NCBI GenBank assembly: GCA_037969175.1
Contig: JBBKWX010000071.1
Coordinates: forward strand, 1-8,209
DNA: 8,209 nucleotides
Source: JBBKWX01 sp037969175
Lineage (GTDB): Bacteria > Bacteroidota > Bacteroidia > AKYH767-A > JBBKVM01
Reading direction: 5' to 3'
Shown here in pieces: positions 1 to 7,991 of the stretch. Positions within the stretch are counted from its first letter, which is position 1; every line of letters starts with the position of its first letter. The translations under genes were made by a program, and so were the position numbers. Below the pieces are notes generated by a model that saw only the letters and a program-made list of their open reading frames with translations, was not told the origin of the DNA and made no database searches.

Positions 1-101
1 TCCGGACCGCGATGATGAATTGCTTCAAGCATCTGATCACATATACTTCTTGCAGTATCAGCGCTCAGTTCAGGATCATATAAACCTGCTATTCCACACA
101 T
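1..101 (-). CDS. asnB: Asparagine synthase (glutamine-hydrolysing), N-terminal fragment cut by the window edge
   Basis: Only the first 33 codons are in the window; the rest lies beyond the left edge. The protein opens with MCGIAGLYD and reaches HHRGP at residues 29-33. Cys2 directly after the initiator Met is the nucleophile of class II glutamine amidotransferases once Met is removed, and the RGP motif is the usual start of the RGPD segment in asparagine synthases. The enzyme would hydrolyse glutamine and pass ammonia to an AMP-activated carboxylate, normally aspartate. The start is one base beyond the stop of the upstream glycosyltransferase gene (TAATATG), so the two are surely co-transcribed. 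Next to glycan genes, members of this family sometimes amidate sugar acids instead of aspartate; the missing synthetase domain would be needed to judge. GlmS and PurF also begin with MCGI, but the RGP spacing favours an AsnB-type protein. Confidence 0.85.
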   Translation of the reverse strand, partial: MCGIAGLYDPELSADTARSICDQMLEAIHHRGP

Positions 102-102
102 A

Positions 103-1428
103 TTACTCGTTCAGATTTATAAAATCGTCCAACTCCGAAGCAAGCTTTGCTGTAAGTGAAAGTCTTGAATATTTGTCAATATTTCTTTCTATCAATTCTG
201 TTTCTTGTCCTCTATTATAATCATCATAACAGGCAAGAATAATATCACGGATTTCACCGAAATCATCGAAATCTGCACAGGATCCTGACTTGGTTTCTTC
301 AATGATCTTTGCTACATCCGAATCAAGGGGTCCGACACAAAGGATAGGTCGACCGGAAGCTAGATATTCAAAGAATTTACCTGTGAGTATCCCCTTGGCA
401 TTTGCGGTATTATTCAATAATAATAAAAGAACCCGGGATGATGATTGCACTTCTGAAACTTTACTATGCGGCAAATATCCCAGATCTTCCACATAATTTT
501 CAAGATCATATTTCTTCAGTGATTCGCGAACACTTATATCAACCTTTCCTGCAAAACGAATTTTTAGATCATCCTTAAAACCTCTCACGGATTCACAAAG
601 CATATGCAAAGCTCTCCACAAAGCATCCGGGTTACGTGAAGGAACAAGACTGCCTATATGTGCTAATGAGAATTTCTCATCGAGTTTGTGACTTGTATTC
701 AGATCACTCTCATCATAACCATTGGTAATGATGATGCATTTTTTATTATTCCAGGAATGATCATGTTCCATAAGAAGATCAAATTCTTCTTTCATGGTTT
801 TACCAACTACGATTATTTTATCCGCTTCAGATAATACTTCTTTTTCCATCTTACGATGTGTATCATCAGCGGCTCTGCTCAACATGAGATCTGTATAGTA
901 ATCTATATTGGTCCAGGGATCACGAAAATCTGCAAACCAGGTAATTCCGGTTTTTCGTTTCAGGTCACGTGCTATCACATGCATGCTATGAGGCGGGCCT
1001 GTACTAATGATGGCATCAACAGGATTTTCCTTTAACCAGGAGTCAAGAAATTTAACAGAAGGTGCGATCCAATATTTTCGGGCATCGGGTATAAATAAAT
1101 TACCGCGTAACCAAACAGAAAATTTTTGTGTGATTCCCGCCTTTTTATCTTCCGTCAAAAATCCTGTTTGAATCTTTGACTTTGGATCTGAGCCGGTAAA
1201 TCTTTTATACAAAGAATACGGTTCCCAAATGGGACGTTTCAATGTTAGGATTCCTTTTGCCTCTTCGAGCAAACTATCGTCGTGCTCAGGAATTTCAGGA
1301 TTTGTAGGAGTATATACAATGGGCTCCCAACCAAACTCGCTTAAGTATTTCGAAAACTTCAACCAACGCTGAACTCCTGCGCCGCCTGATGGTGGCCAGT
1401 AATAGGAAATGATCAGCACTTTCTTCAT
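103..1428 (-). CDS. GT-B fold glycosyltransferase (GT4-like)
   Basis: A 441-residue cytoplasmic or membrane-associated glycosyltransferase, expected to move a sugar from a nucleotide-sugar donor to a glycan or lipid-linked acceptor. The N-terminal Rossmann half begins MKKVLIISYYWPPSGGAGVQ, with the glycine-rich acceptor-side loop at residues 14-18 followed by QRW. ADFRDPW at 166-172 is a segment often seen in Bacteroidota members of this group. The C-terminal donor-binding half starts near 255 (HIGS at 257-260) and carries GKFFEYLASGRPI at 350-362, whose Glu354 is in the place of the glutamate that contacts the donor nucleotide in GT4-type enzymes. The length is normal and no signal peptide or membrane segment is visible. 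It starts 6 bases after the YfhO-family gene and ends 1 base before asnB. The sugar donor and acceptor cannot be told from sequence; the context suggests surface polysaccharide or glycoprotein assembly. Confidence 0.88.
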   Translation of the reverse strand: MKKVLIISYYWPPSGGAGVQRWLKFSKYLSEFGWEPIVYTPTNPEIPEHDDSLLEEAKGILTLKRPIWEPYSLYKRFTGSDPKSKIQTGFLTEDKKAGITQKFSVWLRGNLFIPDARKYWIAPSVKFLDSWLKENPVDAIISTGPPHSMHVIARDLKRKTGITWFADFRDPWTNIDYYTDLMLSRAADDTHRKMEKEVLSEADKIIVVGKTMKEEFDLLMEHDHSWNNKKCIIITNGYDESDLNTSHKLDEKFSLAHIGSLVPSRNPDALWRALHMLCESVRGFKDDLKIRFAGKVDISVRESLKKYDLENYVEDLGYLPHSKVSEVQSSSRVLLLLLNNTANAKGILTGKFFEYLASGRPILCVGPLDSDVAKIIEETKSGSCADFDDFGEIRDIILACYDDYNRGQETELIERNIDKYSRLSLTAKLASELDDFINLNE

Positions 1429-1434
1429 ATCGAA

Positions 1435-3882
1435 TTAAACTTCTTTTGGTTTGCGCAATTGCATGAACAAGATACCAAAAACCAATAACAACAGAATTGC
1501 TGAGCTGGCCATGCTGATCTTTTCCCCAACCTGATAAACAGAAGGTTCAAATTTAAATTCGATAACATGCTTTCCTGCAGGAATACGCATTCCACGAAGT
1601 ACATAATTTACACGAATATGAGGAAGGAGTTCACCATCAATATAGGCATTCCATCCTTTTTCATAGTGGATCTCAGAAAAAACAGCAAAGCCTTCATTCT
1701 CCGAATTACTTTCATATTTCAGGTGATTCGGTTCATATGCAACCAGTTTGATCTCACCCGGAAATAAAGCAAGATTTCCTGTTGAATCCGCACTCGTTTC
1801 AAAGTTCCAACCTGCTACATAATCTGCAAATCGCTTGTCAACAATTGCTGTAGTTCGGGGTTTAAAATCTGTAAGTGCATTTAATTCTTCATCCGCATTT
1901 TCAACGATCTGCAATTTACTCACAAACCATGCATTGCCCAGTGCGTCGGGGTTCAACTGCGCTTGAGGGTTTTTATTCTGATCAGGGACAATGAAATATT
2001 TTGTGTTTAGCATGTTCAACACAGCCATATTATTTTTGCTGAGTTGGTATTCATTCAATTCCTGGAAACGTTTTAGTTTTGCTCCGTGATATCCGCCAAT
2101 TGATTTATGAAAATAAGATGTACTGGCATCATTGAATGTGCTAAGTGTTAAATTCATTACCCTAAAATCAAGAGATTTATCGGACAGAATTTGTTGATCC
2201 GCCTGGCTTGGTGTAAATGGATTTTTAATTACAGATGCACTTACAAAATCTTTGTCATTCACAAATCTTTTATCAACTGTCCAATGATCTGTTAATGCAA
2301 CAAGCGCAATCAAGATTCCGAATACAGCACCGGTGATCTTCTTTTTCGACCAGGCCCATGCCAGTCCGGCGCATGCTGCTACGATCACAAGTCCGCGGAT
2401 AGCATCCATTCTCAGTACATTTACACGATCCGCATAGAGCGCCTCTTTGAGCCAATCCGGCCATTGATCTAATTGTGCATCTACACTGCCATTAAAACTA
2501 AATAATGCACCCGGCAGGATGATCAATACCAGAAACAATCCTCCGCATATATAAAAAGTTTTCTTCAGTGCTTTTAAATTATCCTCATTCTCCTGACCGT
2601 TTTCAAAAAACTTTTTTACTCCTAAAAAGGCAAGGAGTGTCATTGAGAAGATGGTCATAACAAGGATCATACTAACAGCTCTGAACTTGTTGTATCCCGG
2701 AACATAATCAAAGAAGACGTCGGTGAGTGGCAAGAAATTCTTGCCCCATGCAAGCATCAATGTCAATAAACTTACAATGACCAGCCAGGTTTTTTCAGGG
2801 CCTTTCGTTAAGAATAATGCAAGTATCAAAAAGAAAAAACTAACTACTCCAAGGTAGGTTGGTCCTGAAGTAAAAGGTTGAGTTCCCCAATATAATGGTG
2901 CATTCTTCACTATGGATTTTGCCTGCCCCTGAGGAATTCCATTTGTTTTCAAAGCCTGTGCTATGGCTGAATTATCACCGGCGTCAGAGCTTGATGGACC
3001 GCCCATAAAATTCGGAACGATCAGGGTCATGCTTTCTAATACTCCATAACTCCAATCCAAGGCATAATCTTTATCCAGACCATCTGAATGCTTTTTCTCT
3101 GTTAATTCAGAAGGACCACGCGTTGTATATTTTCCATATTCATACGTTGCCCACAAGCTCGTGATGTTTGCTCCGACAGCTAATCCGGCAGCTATGACCA
3201 ATGCTCCACCTGTAAGTAAGAATCGTTTCATCCAGCCTTCTCTTATGGCTGTTACAAATTCGATGATTCCAAGAATCATCAATGACAACGCCAAATAATA
3301 GGTGATCTGTAAATGGTTGGTGTAGATCTGTAATCCCAGGAACAATGCGGTAAGTGCTGCCCCCAGTAATATCCTGCCCCGGAAAGCCATGATCACAGAT
3401 GCTACAACCGGTGCCATATAGCCTATCGCATGTGCTTTCGAGTTATGTCCTGCCTCCAGTATGATCAAATAATAGGATGAGAAACCAAATGCTATTGCCC
3501 CTGCTATTGCGAGTCGTATATCTACTTTAAGAACCACCAGCAAAAAATAAAATCCCAACATGTAGAGGAATAAATAATTCGCAGGATCCGGAACTGTAAG
3601 GATCAAAACATCATCAATATATTTCAGCAAATTGGCCGGATACAAAACCGAGATCTGATAAGCCGGCATTCCACCAAACATAGAGTTGGTCCAGAGTGGC
3701 TCTTCTCCTGTCTTGGCGCGGAAATCGGATATCTCTTTAGACATTCCTTCCCACATGGAAATATCATGTTGAGACAATTTTTTTCCTTCCAAAACAGGTG
3801 AAAAATAGATGATGGAAAGTAGAGCAAAAATTAAGACAGCGACCAGATGTGGCAGTATGCCTTTGAGACGTTTGAGATCCAT
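1435..3882 (-). CDS. YfhO-family polytopic membrane protein
   Basis: An 815-residue integral membrane protein. A first hydrophobic helix lies at about 11-30, followed by a conserved exported loop (SQHDISMWEGMSKE at 37-50, LWTNSMFGGMPAYQIS at 63-78). Clusters of helices follow at about 100-240, 340-420, 440-462 and 495-532, then a soluble region at about 540-785 and a last helix at about 792-808, giving roughly 13-14 segments. The soluble part contains EKGWNAYIDG (741-750) and VNYVLRGMRIPAGKH (758-772), a pattern typical of Bacteroidota YfhO-like proteins. YfhO of Bacillus has been linked to glycosylation of lipoteichoic acid, and the overall design resembles GT-C type transferases that use lipid-linked sugars outside the membrane. 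Gram-negative Bacteroidota have no lipoteichoic acid, so the target here is unknown. The neighbouring glycosyltransferase supports an envelope glycan role. The start lies 4 bases after the preceding stop, and the reading frame is intact. Confidence 0.85.
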   Translation of the reverse strand: MDLKRLKGILPHLVAVLIFALLSIIYFSPVLEGKKLSQHDISMWEGMSKEISDFRAKTGEEPLWTNSMFGGMPAYQISVLYPANLLKYIDDVLILTVPDPANYLFLYMLGFYFLLVVLKVDIRLAIAGAIAFGFSSYYLIILEAGHNSKAHAIGYMAPVVASVIMAFRGRILLGAALTALFLGLQIYTNHLQITYYLALSLMILGIIEFVTAIREGWMKRFLLTGGALVIAAGLAVGANITSLWATYEYGKYTTRGPSELTEKKHSDGLDKDYALDWSYGVLESMTLIVPNFMGGPSSSDAGDNSAIAQALKTNGIPQGQAKSIVKNAPLYWGTQPFTSGPTYLGVVSFFFLILALFLTKGPEKTWLVIVSLLTLMLAWGKNFLPLTDVFFDYVPGYNKFRAVSMILVMTIFSMTLLAFLGVKKFFENGQENEDNLKALKKTFYICGGLFLVLIILPGALFSFNGSVDAQLDQWPDWLKEALYADRVNVLRMDAIRGLVIVAACAGLAWAWSKKKITGAVFGILIALVALTDHWTVDKRFVNDKDFVSASVIKNPFTPSQADQQILSDKSLDFRVMNLTLSTFNDASTSYFHKSIGGYHGAKLKRFQELNEYQLSKNNMAVLNMLNTKYFIVPDQNKNPQAQLNPDALGNAWFVSKLQIVENADEELNALTDFKPRTTAIVDKRFADYVAGWNFETSADSTGNLALFPGEIKLVAYEPNHLKYESNSENEGFAVFSEIHYEKGWNAYIDGELLPHIRVNYVLRGMRIPAGKHVIEFKFEPSVYQVGEKISMASSAILLLLVFGILFMQLRKPKEV

Positions 3883-3886
3883 AAAA

Positions 3887-4120
3887 TTATTTTACTTCTT
3901 CGTAATCGACAAATTCGTCTGAGTTTTCTACAGACTTTGAATTTTTACTTTGGTCAATTGTAACTGTTCCTTCGGGCTTGTGTTGTTCATAACCGCCTGC
4001 TTGTTTAGCAGACTTCATAGCTTGATTACTAACAGCTTTGATAACAGAAACAAAGATGAATCTTCTAAAGATCCTGAATAAGATCAGGATGGCTAACATG
4101 ATTAAAAAAAACTCTTTCAT
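3887..4120 (-). CDS. Small membrane-anchored protein, DUF4834-like
   Basis: A 77-residue protein with one hydrophobic helix at about residues 4-18 (FFLIMLAILILFRIF), followed at once by basic residues (RIFRRF), then a polar tail. The tail ends in EFVDYEEVK, an acidic C-terminus with a DYEE core that I associate with the small DUF4834 proteins of Bacteroidota. The positive charges after the helix suggest that the tail faces the cytoplasm. The gene is real rather than a chance frame: it fills the space between carB (8 bases upstream) and the YfhO-family gene (4 bases downstream) on the same strand, and its amino-acid layout is that of a membrane protein with a conserved end. No catalytic residues are visible and the function is unknown. 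The family call rests on memory of the pattern, so the gene is surer than the name. Confidence 0.75.
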   Translation of the reverse strand: MKEFFLIMLAILILFRIFRRFIFVSVIKAVSNQAMKSAKQAGGYEQHKPEGTVTIDQSKNSKSVENSDEFVDYEEVK

Positions 4121-4128
4121 GTGTAATA

Positions 4129-6981
4129 TTATTTACTGAGATACATGGATTTTTCCTTGTATAAATGACGGAAATATGGATCTTCCAATCCCTTGATAAA
4201 ACGTATCGCTTCACCGGTAGATTTCATTTCGGGGCCTAATTCTTTATTGACATTCGGAAATTTATCGAAAGAGAAAACAGGTTCTTTGATTGCAAACCCT
4301 TCCAATTTCGGTTCTATGGTAAAGTCCTTCAATTTGTTTGCACCCAGCATAACTTTTGTTGCTATATTTACGAAAGGTACACCATACGCTTTTGCTATGA
4401 AAGGCACGGTACGCGAAGCTCTTGGGTTTGCTTCAATGACATAGACCTTTTCATTTTTTATGGCAAACTGGATATTTAATAATCCTCTAACTTCTAAAGC
4501 AAATGCTAGTTTTTTGGAATAATCCATCATTTGAGTTCTTACATTATCACTCAAACTAAATGAAGGTAAAACTGCATATGAATCTCCGCTATGAATTCCT
4601 GCAGGTTCAATATGTTCCATCAAACCAATCACCAATGCTTCATCGCCATCACATATTACATCTACCTCTGCTTCTTCTGCTCTATCTAAAAAGTGATCAA
4701 CTAAAACCCGATTTCCCGGAAGATCCTTCATCAGTTTCAGAACCGCACCTTCAAGCTCCTCATCATTGATCACGATGCTCATGCCTTGTCCACCCAACAC
4801 ATAGGAGGGTCTGACCAATACAGGATAACCAACACGATTCGCAACTTCGAGTGCCTCCTCCGCTGATTCAGCAACTCCGTAAAGTGGATATGGTATTTCA
4901 AGATCATGCAGCAGATCAGAGAACCTTCCACGGTCTTCTGCAAGATCCATATTTTTGAATGAAGTACCGATGATCTTGATACCATGTTCATGCAAGCGTT
5001 CAGCAAGTTTCAAAGCTGTTTGTCCGCCCAACTGAACGATCACACCTTCCGGCTTTTCAAGTTCAATGATCTCGATAATATGTTCCCAAAATACAGGTTC
5101 AAAATAAAGCTTGTCTGCAATATCAAAATCTGTAGATACCGTTTCCGGATTGCAATTGATCATGATGGCTTCGTAACCTGATTCTTTTGCAGCAAGGATT
5201 CCATGCACACAAGAATAATCAAACTCGATACCCTGGCCGATACGATTCGGACCGGAACCCAGAACAATCACTTTCTTTTTATCACTTACTATACTTTCGT
5301 TTTCAGCAACTGTTACATCACCGTTTGCTTCAACGCGTGTAGATTCAAATGTTGAATAAAAATACGGTGTTGCTGCAGCAAATTCTGCTGCACAAGTATC
5401 CACCATTTTGTACACACGTGTTACACCTAATTCTTTACGACGGGCATAAACTTCATCTTCGGTAACATTGGAAAGTACGAAAGAAATTTGCGCATCTGAA
5501 AATCCTTTTTGTTTTAGCTCCAGCATGAAGTGACGAGGAATATTGCTCAATTGATATCGACGCAATTCCTGCTCTATCATGGTCAGGTTAGAGATCTCTG
5601 TAAGAAACCATTTATCGATCTTAGTCAGATTAAACACCGATTGCATCGGCACACCCAATTTGAAAGCATCCTTGATATGAAATAACCTGTCCCAGGATGG
5701 AGTTTCAAGGCTCTTCACAATATCATCGATCTTGGTTAAATGTTTGCCATCCGAACCCAAACCGATGCGGTTTATTTCCAGACTCTGACAAGCTTTTTGC
5801 AAGGCTTCAATAAAACTTCTTCCTATCGCCATTACCTCACCTACTGATTTCATCTGGAAACCAAGGGTGCGATCACAGCCCGGGAATTTATCAAAATTCC
5901 AACGGGGTATTTTCACGATCACATAATCCAGGGTTGGCTCAAAATAAGCTGAAGTAGATTTGGTGATCTGGTTTTGCAATTCATCCAATCTATATCCTAT
6001 GGCAAGTTTGGCAGCGATCTTAGCTATTGGATAACCGGTGGCTTTTGAAGCCAAAGCTGAAGAGCGACTTACTCTTGGATTGATCTCAATGGCAATGATA
6101 TCTTCATCTTCCGGATTAACGGCAAACTGCACATTACATCCTCCTGCAAAATCACCGATCGCCCGCATCATTTTGATCGCCATATCCCGCATCCGCTGGT
6201 AAGTACGATCAGAAAGTGTCATGGCAGGAGCCACGGTGATGGAGTCTCCGGTATGGATTCCCATCGGATCGAAATTCTCGATAGAACAAATGATGATCAC
6301 ATTATCTGCACTGTCTCTTAAGAGCTCCAGCTCATATTCCTTCCAGCCCATCACGGCTTTATCAATCAGCACTTCGTGGATAGGTGAAGCATGTAATCCT
6401 CTGTTCAATGCTTCTTCAAAATCTTCTTTCTTAAATACCAGGCTGCCACCGGTTCCACCCAGGGTAAATGAGGGTCTTATCACCAGTGGAAATCCAAAGG
6501 TTTGAGCTATCTCTTTTCCTTCAAGGAATGAATTTGCGATCTTGGCAGGAGCGCATCCAATACCGATCTTTTCCATCAACGCCCTGAATTTTTCTCTGTT
6601 TTCGGTAGTTTCAATGGCATCTATATTCACACCAATGATCTTCACTCCATGTTTTTCCCAGATGCCCATCTCGTCAACTTCGATACATAGATTTAAAGCG
6701 GTCTGTCCACCCATTGTTGGTAAAACAGCATCTATTTTTCGTTCTTCAAGTATTTTAGAGATTGAATCAGGATTCAGTGGAAGCAGATAAATATGATCAG
6801 CTGTTACCTTGTCTGTCATGATAGTAGCCGGATTCGAATTGATCAGACTAACTTCAATACCTTCTTCTTTTAAGGAACGGGCTGCTTGTGATCCGGAATA
6901 ATCAAATTCACAAGCTTGTCCGATTACGATTGGGCCGGAGCCGATAATTAATACCGATTTAATACTTTTATCTCTGGGCAT
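4129..6981 (-). CDS. carB: Carbamoyl-phosphate synthase large subunit, short form without the C-terminal regulatory domain
   Basis: The 950-residue synthetase subunit makes carbamoyl phosphate from bicarbonate, two ATP and ammonia, for pyrimidine and arginine synthesis; the ammonia normally comes from the glutaminase subunit CarA. Two homologous ATP-grasp halves are clear. The carboxyphosphate half has IIGSGPIVIGQACEFDYSG at 12-30, RPSFTLGGTGGS at 169-180 and EINPRVSRSS at 299-308. The carbamoyl-phosphate half has VLGSGPNRIGQGIEFDYS at 573-590, RPSYVLGGQG at 724-733 and EANPRASRT at 850-858. An oligomerisation region lies between them, at about 400-550. MKSVGE (377-382) and MKSTGE (919-924) close each half. 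The chain stops 26 residues after the second motif, whereas the E. coli enzyme goes on for about 120 more residues forming the MGS-like domain that binds UMP, IMP and ornithine. The stop is clean and the next gene starts 8 bases on, so this is a natural short form. carA is not next to it. The start MPRDKSIKSVLIIGSGP fits the family. Confidence 0.97.
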   Translation of the reverse strand: MPRDKSIKSVLIIGSGPIVIGQACEFDYSGSQAARSLKEEGIEVSLINSNPATIMTDKVTADHIYLLPLNPDSISKILEERKIDAVLPTMGGQTALNLCIEVDEMGIWEKHGVKIIGVNIDAIETTENREKFRALMEKIGIGCAPAKIANSFLEGKEIAQTFGFPLVIRPSFTLGGTGGSLVFKKEDFEEALNRGLHASPIHEVLIDKAVMGWKEYELELLRDSADNVIIICSIENFDPMGIHTGDSITVAPAMTLSDRTYQRMRDMAIKMMRAIGDFAGGCNVQFAVNPEDEDIIAIEINPRVSRSSALASKATGYPIAKIAAKLAIGYRLDELQNQITKSTSAYFEPTLDYVIVKIPRWNFDKFPGCDRTLGFQMKSVGEVMAIGRSFIEALQKACQSLEINRIGLGSDGKHLTKIDDIVKSLETPSWDRLFHIKDAFKLGVPMQSVFNLTKIDKWFLTEISNLTMIEQELRRYQLSNIPRHFMLELKQKGFSDAQISFVLSNVTEDEVYARRKELGVTRVYKMVDTCAAEFAAATPYFYSTFESTRVEANGDVTVAENESIVSDKKKVIVLGSGPNRIGQGIEFDYSCVHGILAAKESGYEAIMINCNPETVSTDFDIADKLYFEPVFWEHIIEIIELEKPEGVIVQLGGQTALKLAERLHEHGIKIIGTSFKNMDLAEDRGRFSDLLHDLEIPYPLYGVAESAEEALEVANRVGYPVLVRPSYVLGGQGMSIVINDEELEGAVLKLMKDLPGNRVLVDHFLDRAEEAEVDVICDGDEALVIGLMEHIEPAGIHSGDSYAVLPSFSLSDNVRTQMMDYSKKLAFALEVRGLLNIQFAIKNEKVYVIEANPRASRTVPFIAKAYGVPFVNIATKVMLGANKLKDFTIEPKLEGFAIKEPVFSFDKFPNVNKELGPEMKSTGEAIRFIKGLEDPYFRHLYKEKSMYLSK

Positions 6982-7033
6982 GAATAGTTTATGATGAAAA
7001 TGTACAGATTTTGAGACTCGTGCGAAGTTAGGG

Positions 7034-7066
7034 AAAATCTAGGATTCTCTGATAAAGCTTTTTCAA
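7034..7066 (-). promoter_or_regulatory. Candidate Bacteroidota-type promoter for the carB transcription unit
   Basis: Read on the minus strand, TTG (7066-7064) is followed after 22 bases by TAGATTTT (7041-7034). This matches five of the six fixed positions of the TAnnTTTG -7 element, and the spacing is inside the range reported for Bacteroidota sigma-ABfr promoters (a TTG near -33). Transcription would start near 7027, leaving a leader of about 45-50 bases before the carB ATG. A second, weaker -7-like element, TAACTTCG, lies about ten bases further downstream at 7030-7023, without a TTG at proper distance. The leader contains no obvious attenuator hairpin or PyrR-type structure. The call is by pattern only. 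Confidence 0.35.
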
Positions 7067-7174
7067 CTATACCTAAGGAAATTGTTAATAAGATGGTCGG
7101 GGTTAATGCATAATCTAAGAAGTCTTAATGAATTCAATCCATGATAAGAAATGCTAATTGTGTAGCTTTATGCC

Positions 7175-7990
7175 ATGAAAGCGGCTTTGCTACATGATCG
7201 CATAAAGTTTGAACATGGATATCTGGGATATATTCAGGCGGGCGAAGGTCGGAATGTAATTTTGGCTTTCCCGGGCTATGGACGATCTGCTAAGGATTTC
7301 GAAGTTTTAGCAGAGCATCTTCCGGCAGATCACAGCTTGCTGGCTATCGATTATTTTGGAGAAGGGGATTCTGTTTTGGACAATCCTGAATCGATCATCT
7401 CACTCAAGGAGCTCAACGATTTGATCCGGAGGTTACCGGCTGTTAAGGAATCGGAATCGATCATCTTACTTGGTTACAGTCTCGGAGGCAGGGTCGTTAT
7501 GACCTTGTTCAATCATTCTCAGGAAAACATTTCAAGGATCATCTTGTTGGCTCCCGATGGGCTCAAACGAAATCCTGTCCATTATTTTCTGAGTGGAACC
7601 TCAGCCGGCAGAGCTCTTTTCGCTTTTAGTTCAGAGCATCCCAAAATCATTTCTTCTATTGTAAAGGGTATTACTAATTTAAAGCTGATCAATGATAAGT
7701 TGGGTAAATTTGTTCTTTCAAACACATCTAATTCAGGCACATTGAACAAAGTACGGCTGACCTGGAAAAATTTCGCTGTGTTTTGGCCCAATCTGAAGCA
7801 ATTCAAAAAGTTGGTTGACAAGACCAATACTCCTGTCACACTTGTCATGGGCAAACATGATCGCATCATCAAACCGGTTTTTGCAAATTATTTGCTTAAT
7901 CCATCCTCAAAGCATGTTAAAACCTTCATTGCAGAAGGAGGCCATGATCTGATCAAGCAAGGATTTCCTTTTGCAGATTGGTTGAAATGA
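7175..7990 (+). CDS. Alpha/beta hydrolase
   Basis: A 271-residue soluble protein with the full alpha/beta hydrolase layout. FPGYG at 32-36 is the oxyanion-hole loop, AIDYFGEGDS at 57-66 follows strand 4, and GYSLGG at 100-105 is the nucleophile elbow with Ser102. The likely acid is Asp229 in MGKHDRII (225-232), and the likely catalytic His257 lies in EGGHDLI (254-260). A lid or cap region spans about 135-215. The triad predicts hydrolysis of an ester or similar bond, but the substrate is not readable; esterase, lipase, peptidase and C-C hydrolase activities are all possible. No signal peptide is visible, so it acts in the cytoplasm. An in-frame TAG lies 12 bases before the chosen ATG and no other start fits between, so 7175 is the most upstream possible ATG. 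It is divergent from carB and convergent with rpmH, hence probably a single-gene unit. Confidence 0.88.
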   Translation: MKAALLHDRIKFEHGYLGYIQAGEGRNVILAFPGYGRSAKDFEVLAEHLPADHSLLAIDYFGEGDSVLDNPESIISLKELNDLIRRLPAVKESESIILLGYSLGGRVVMTLFNHSQENISRIILLAPDGLKRNPVHYFLSGTSAGRALFAFSSEHPKIISSIVKGITNLKLINDKLGKFVLSNTSNSGTLNKVRLTWKNFAVFWPNLKQFKKLVDKTNTPVTLVMGKHDRIIKPVFANYLLNPSSKHVKTFIAEGGHDLIKQGFPFADWLK

Positions 7991-7991
7991 G

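Larger units (their letters stand above)
1..7027 (-). other. Predicted transcription unit: carB, DUF4834-like, YfhO-family, glycosyltransferase, asnB
   Basis: Five genes follow one another on the minus strand with gaps of 8, 4, 6 and 1 bases. No terminator-like hairpin lies in any of the gaps, and there is no room for an internal promoter outside coding sequence. The right limit is the candidate start site upstream of carB; the left limit is outside the window. The tight spacing, including a one-base gap before asnB, suggests translational coupling. Internal promoters within coding regions cannot be excluded. Confidence 0.75.

Noticed and set aside
4193..6790. Several plus-strand open frames of 65-94 codons opposite carB
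   Set aside because: They lie wholly inside a well-conserved gene on the other strand, and their translations show no family pattern. They are shadow frames.
4129..6981. The two similar halves of carB considered as a recent tandem duplication
   Set aside because: The internal duplication is ancient and shared by all large carbamoyl-phosphate synthases. It is not specific to this window.
7115..7127. TAAGA-AG-TCTTA inverted repeat in the carB/hydrolase gap
   Set aside because: A five-base stem with a two-base loop cannot fold well, and arms this short are expected by chance in A/T-rich DNA.
7163..7170. TAGCTTTA just before the hydrolase ATG, resembling a TAnnTTTG -7 element and hinting at a leaderless transcript
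   Set aside because: It has no TTG at the expected distance upstream and would put the transcript start at or inside the start codon. The match is too weak to annotate.
7388..7466. 13-base direct repeat GAATCGATCATCT, copies 66 bases apart inside the hydrolase gene
   Set aside because: Both copies are in the same frame and encode ESII within different structural segments of the protein. This looks like codon coincidence, not a functional repeat.
7582..7872. 96-codon minus-strand open frame opposite the hydrolase
   Set aside because: It overlaps the region that codes for the lid and catalytic acid of the hydrolase and has no recognisable domain. It is a shadow frame.
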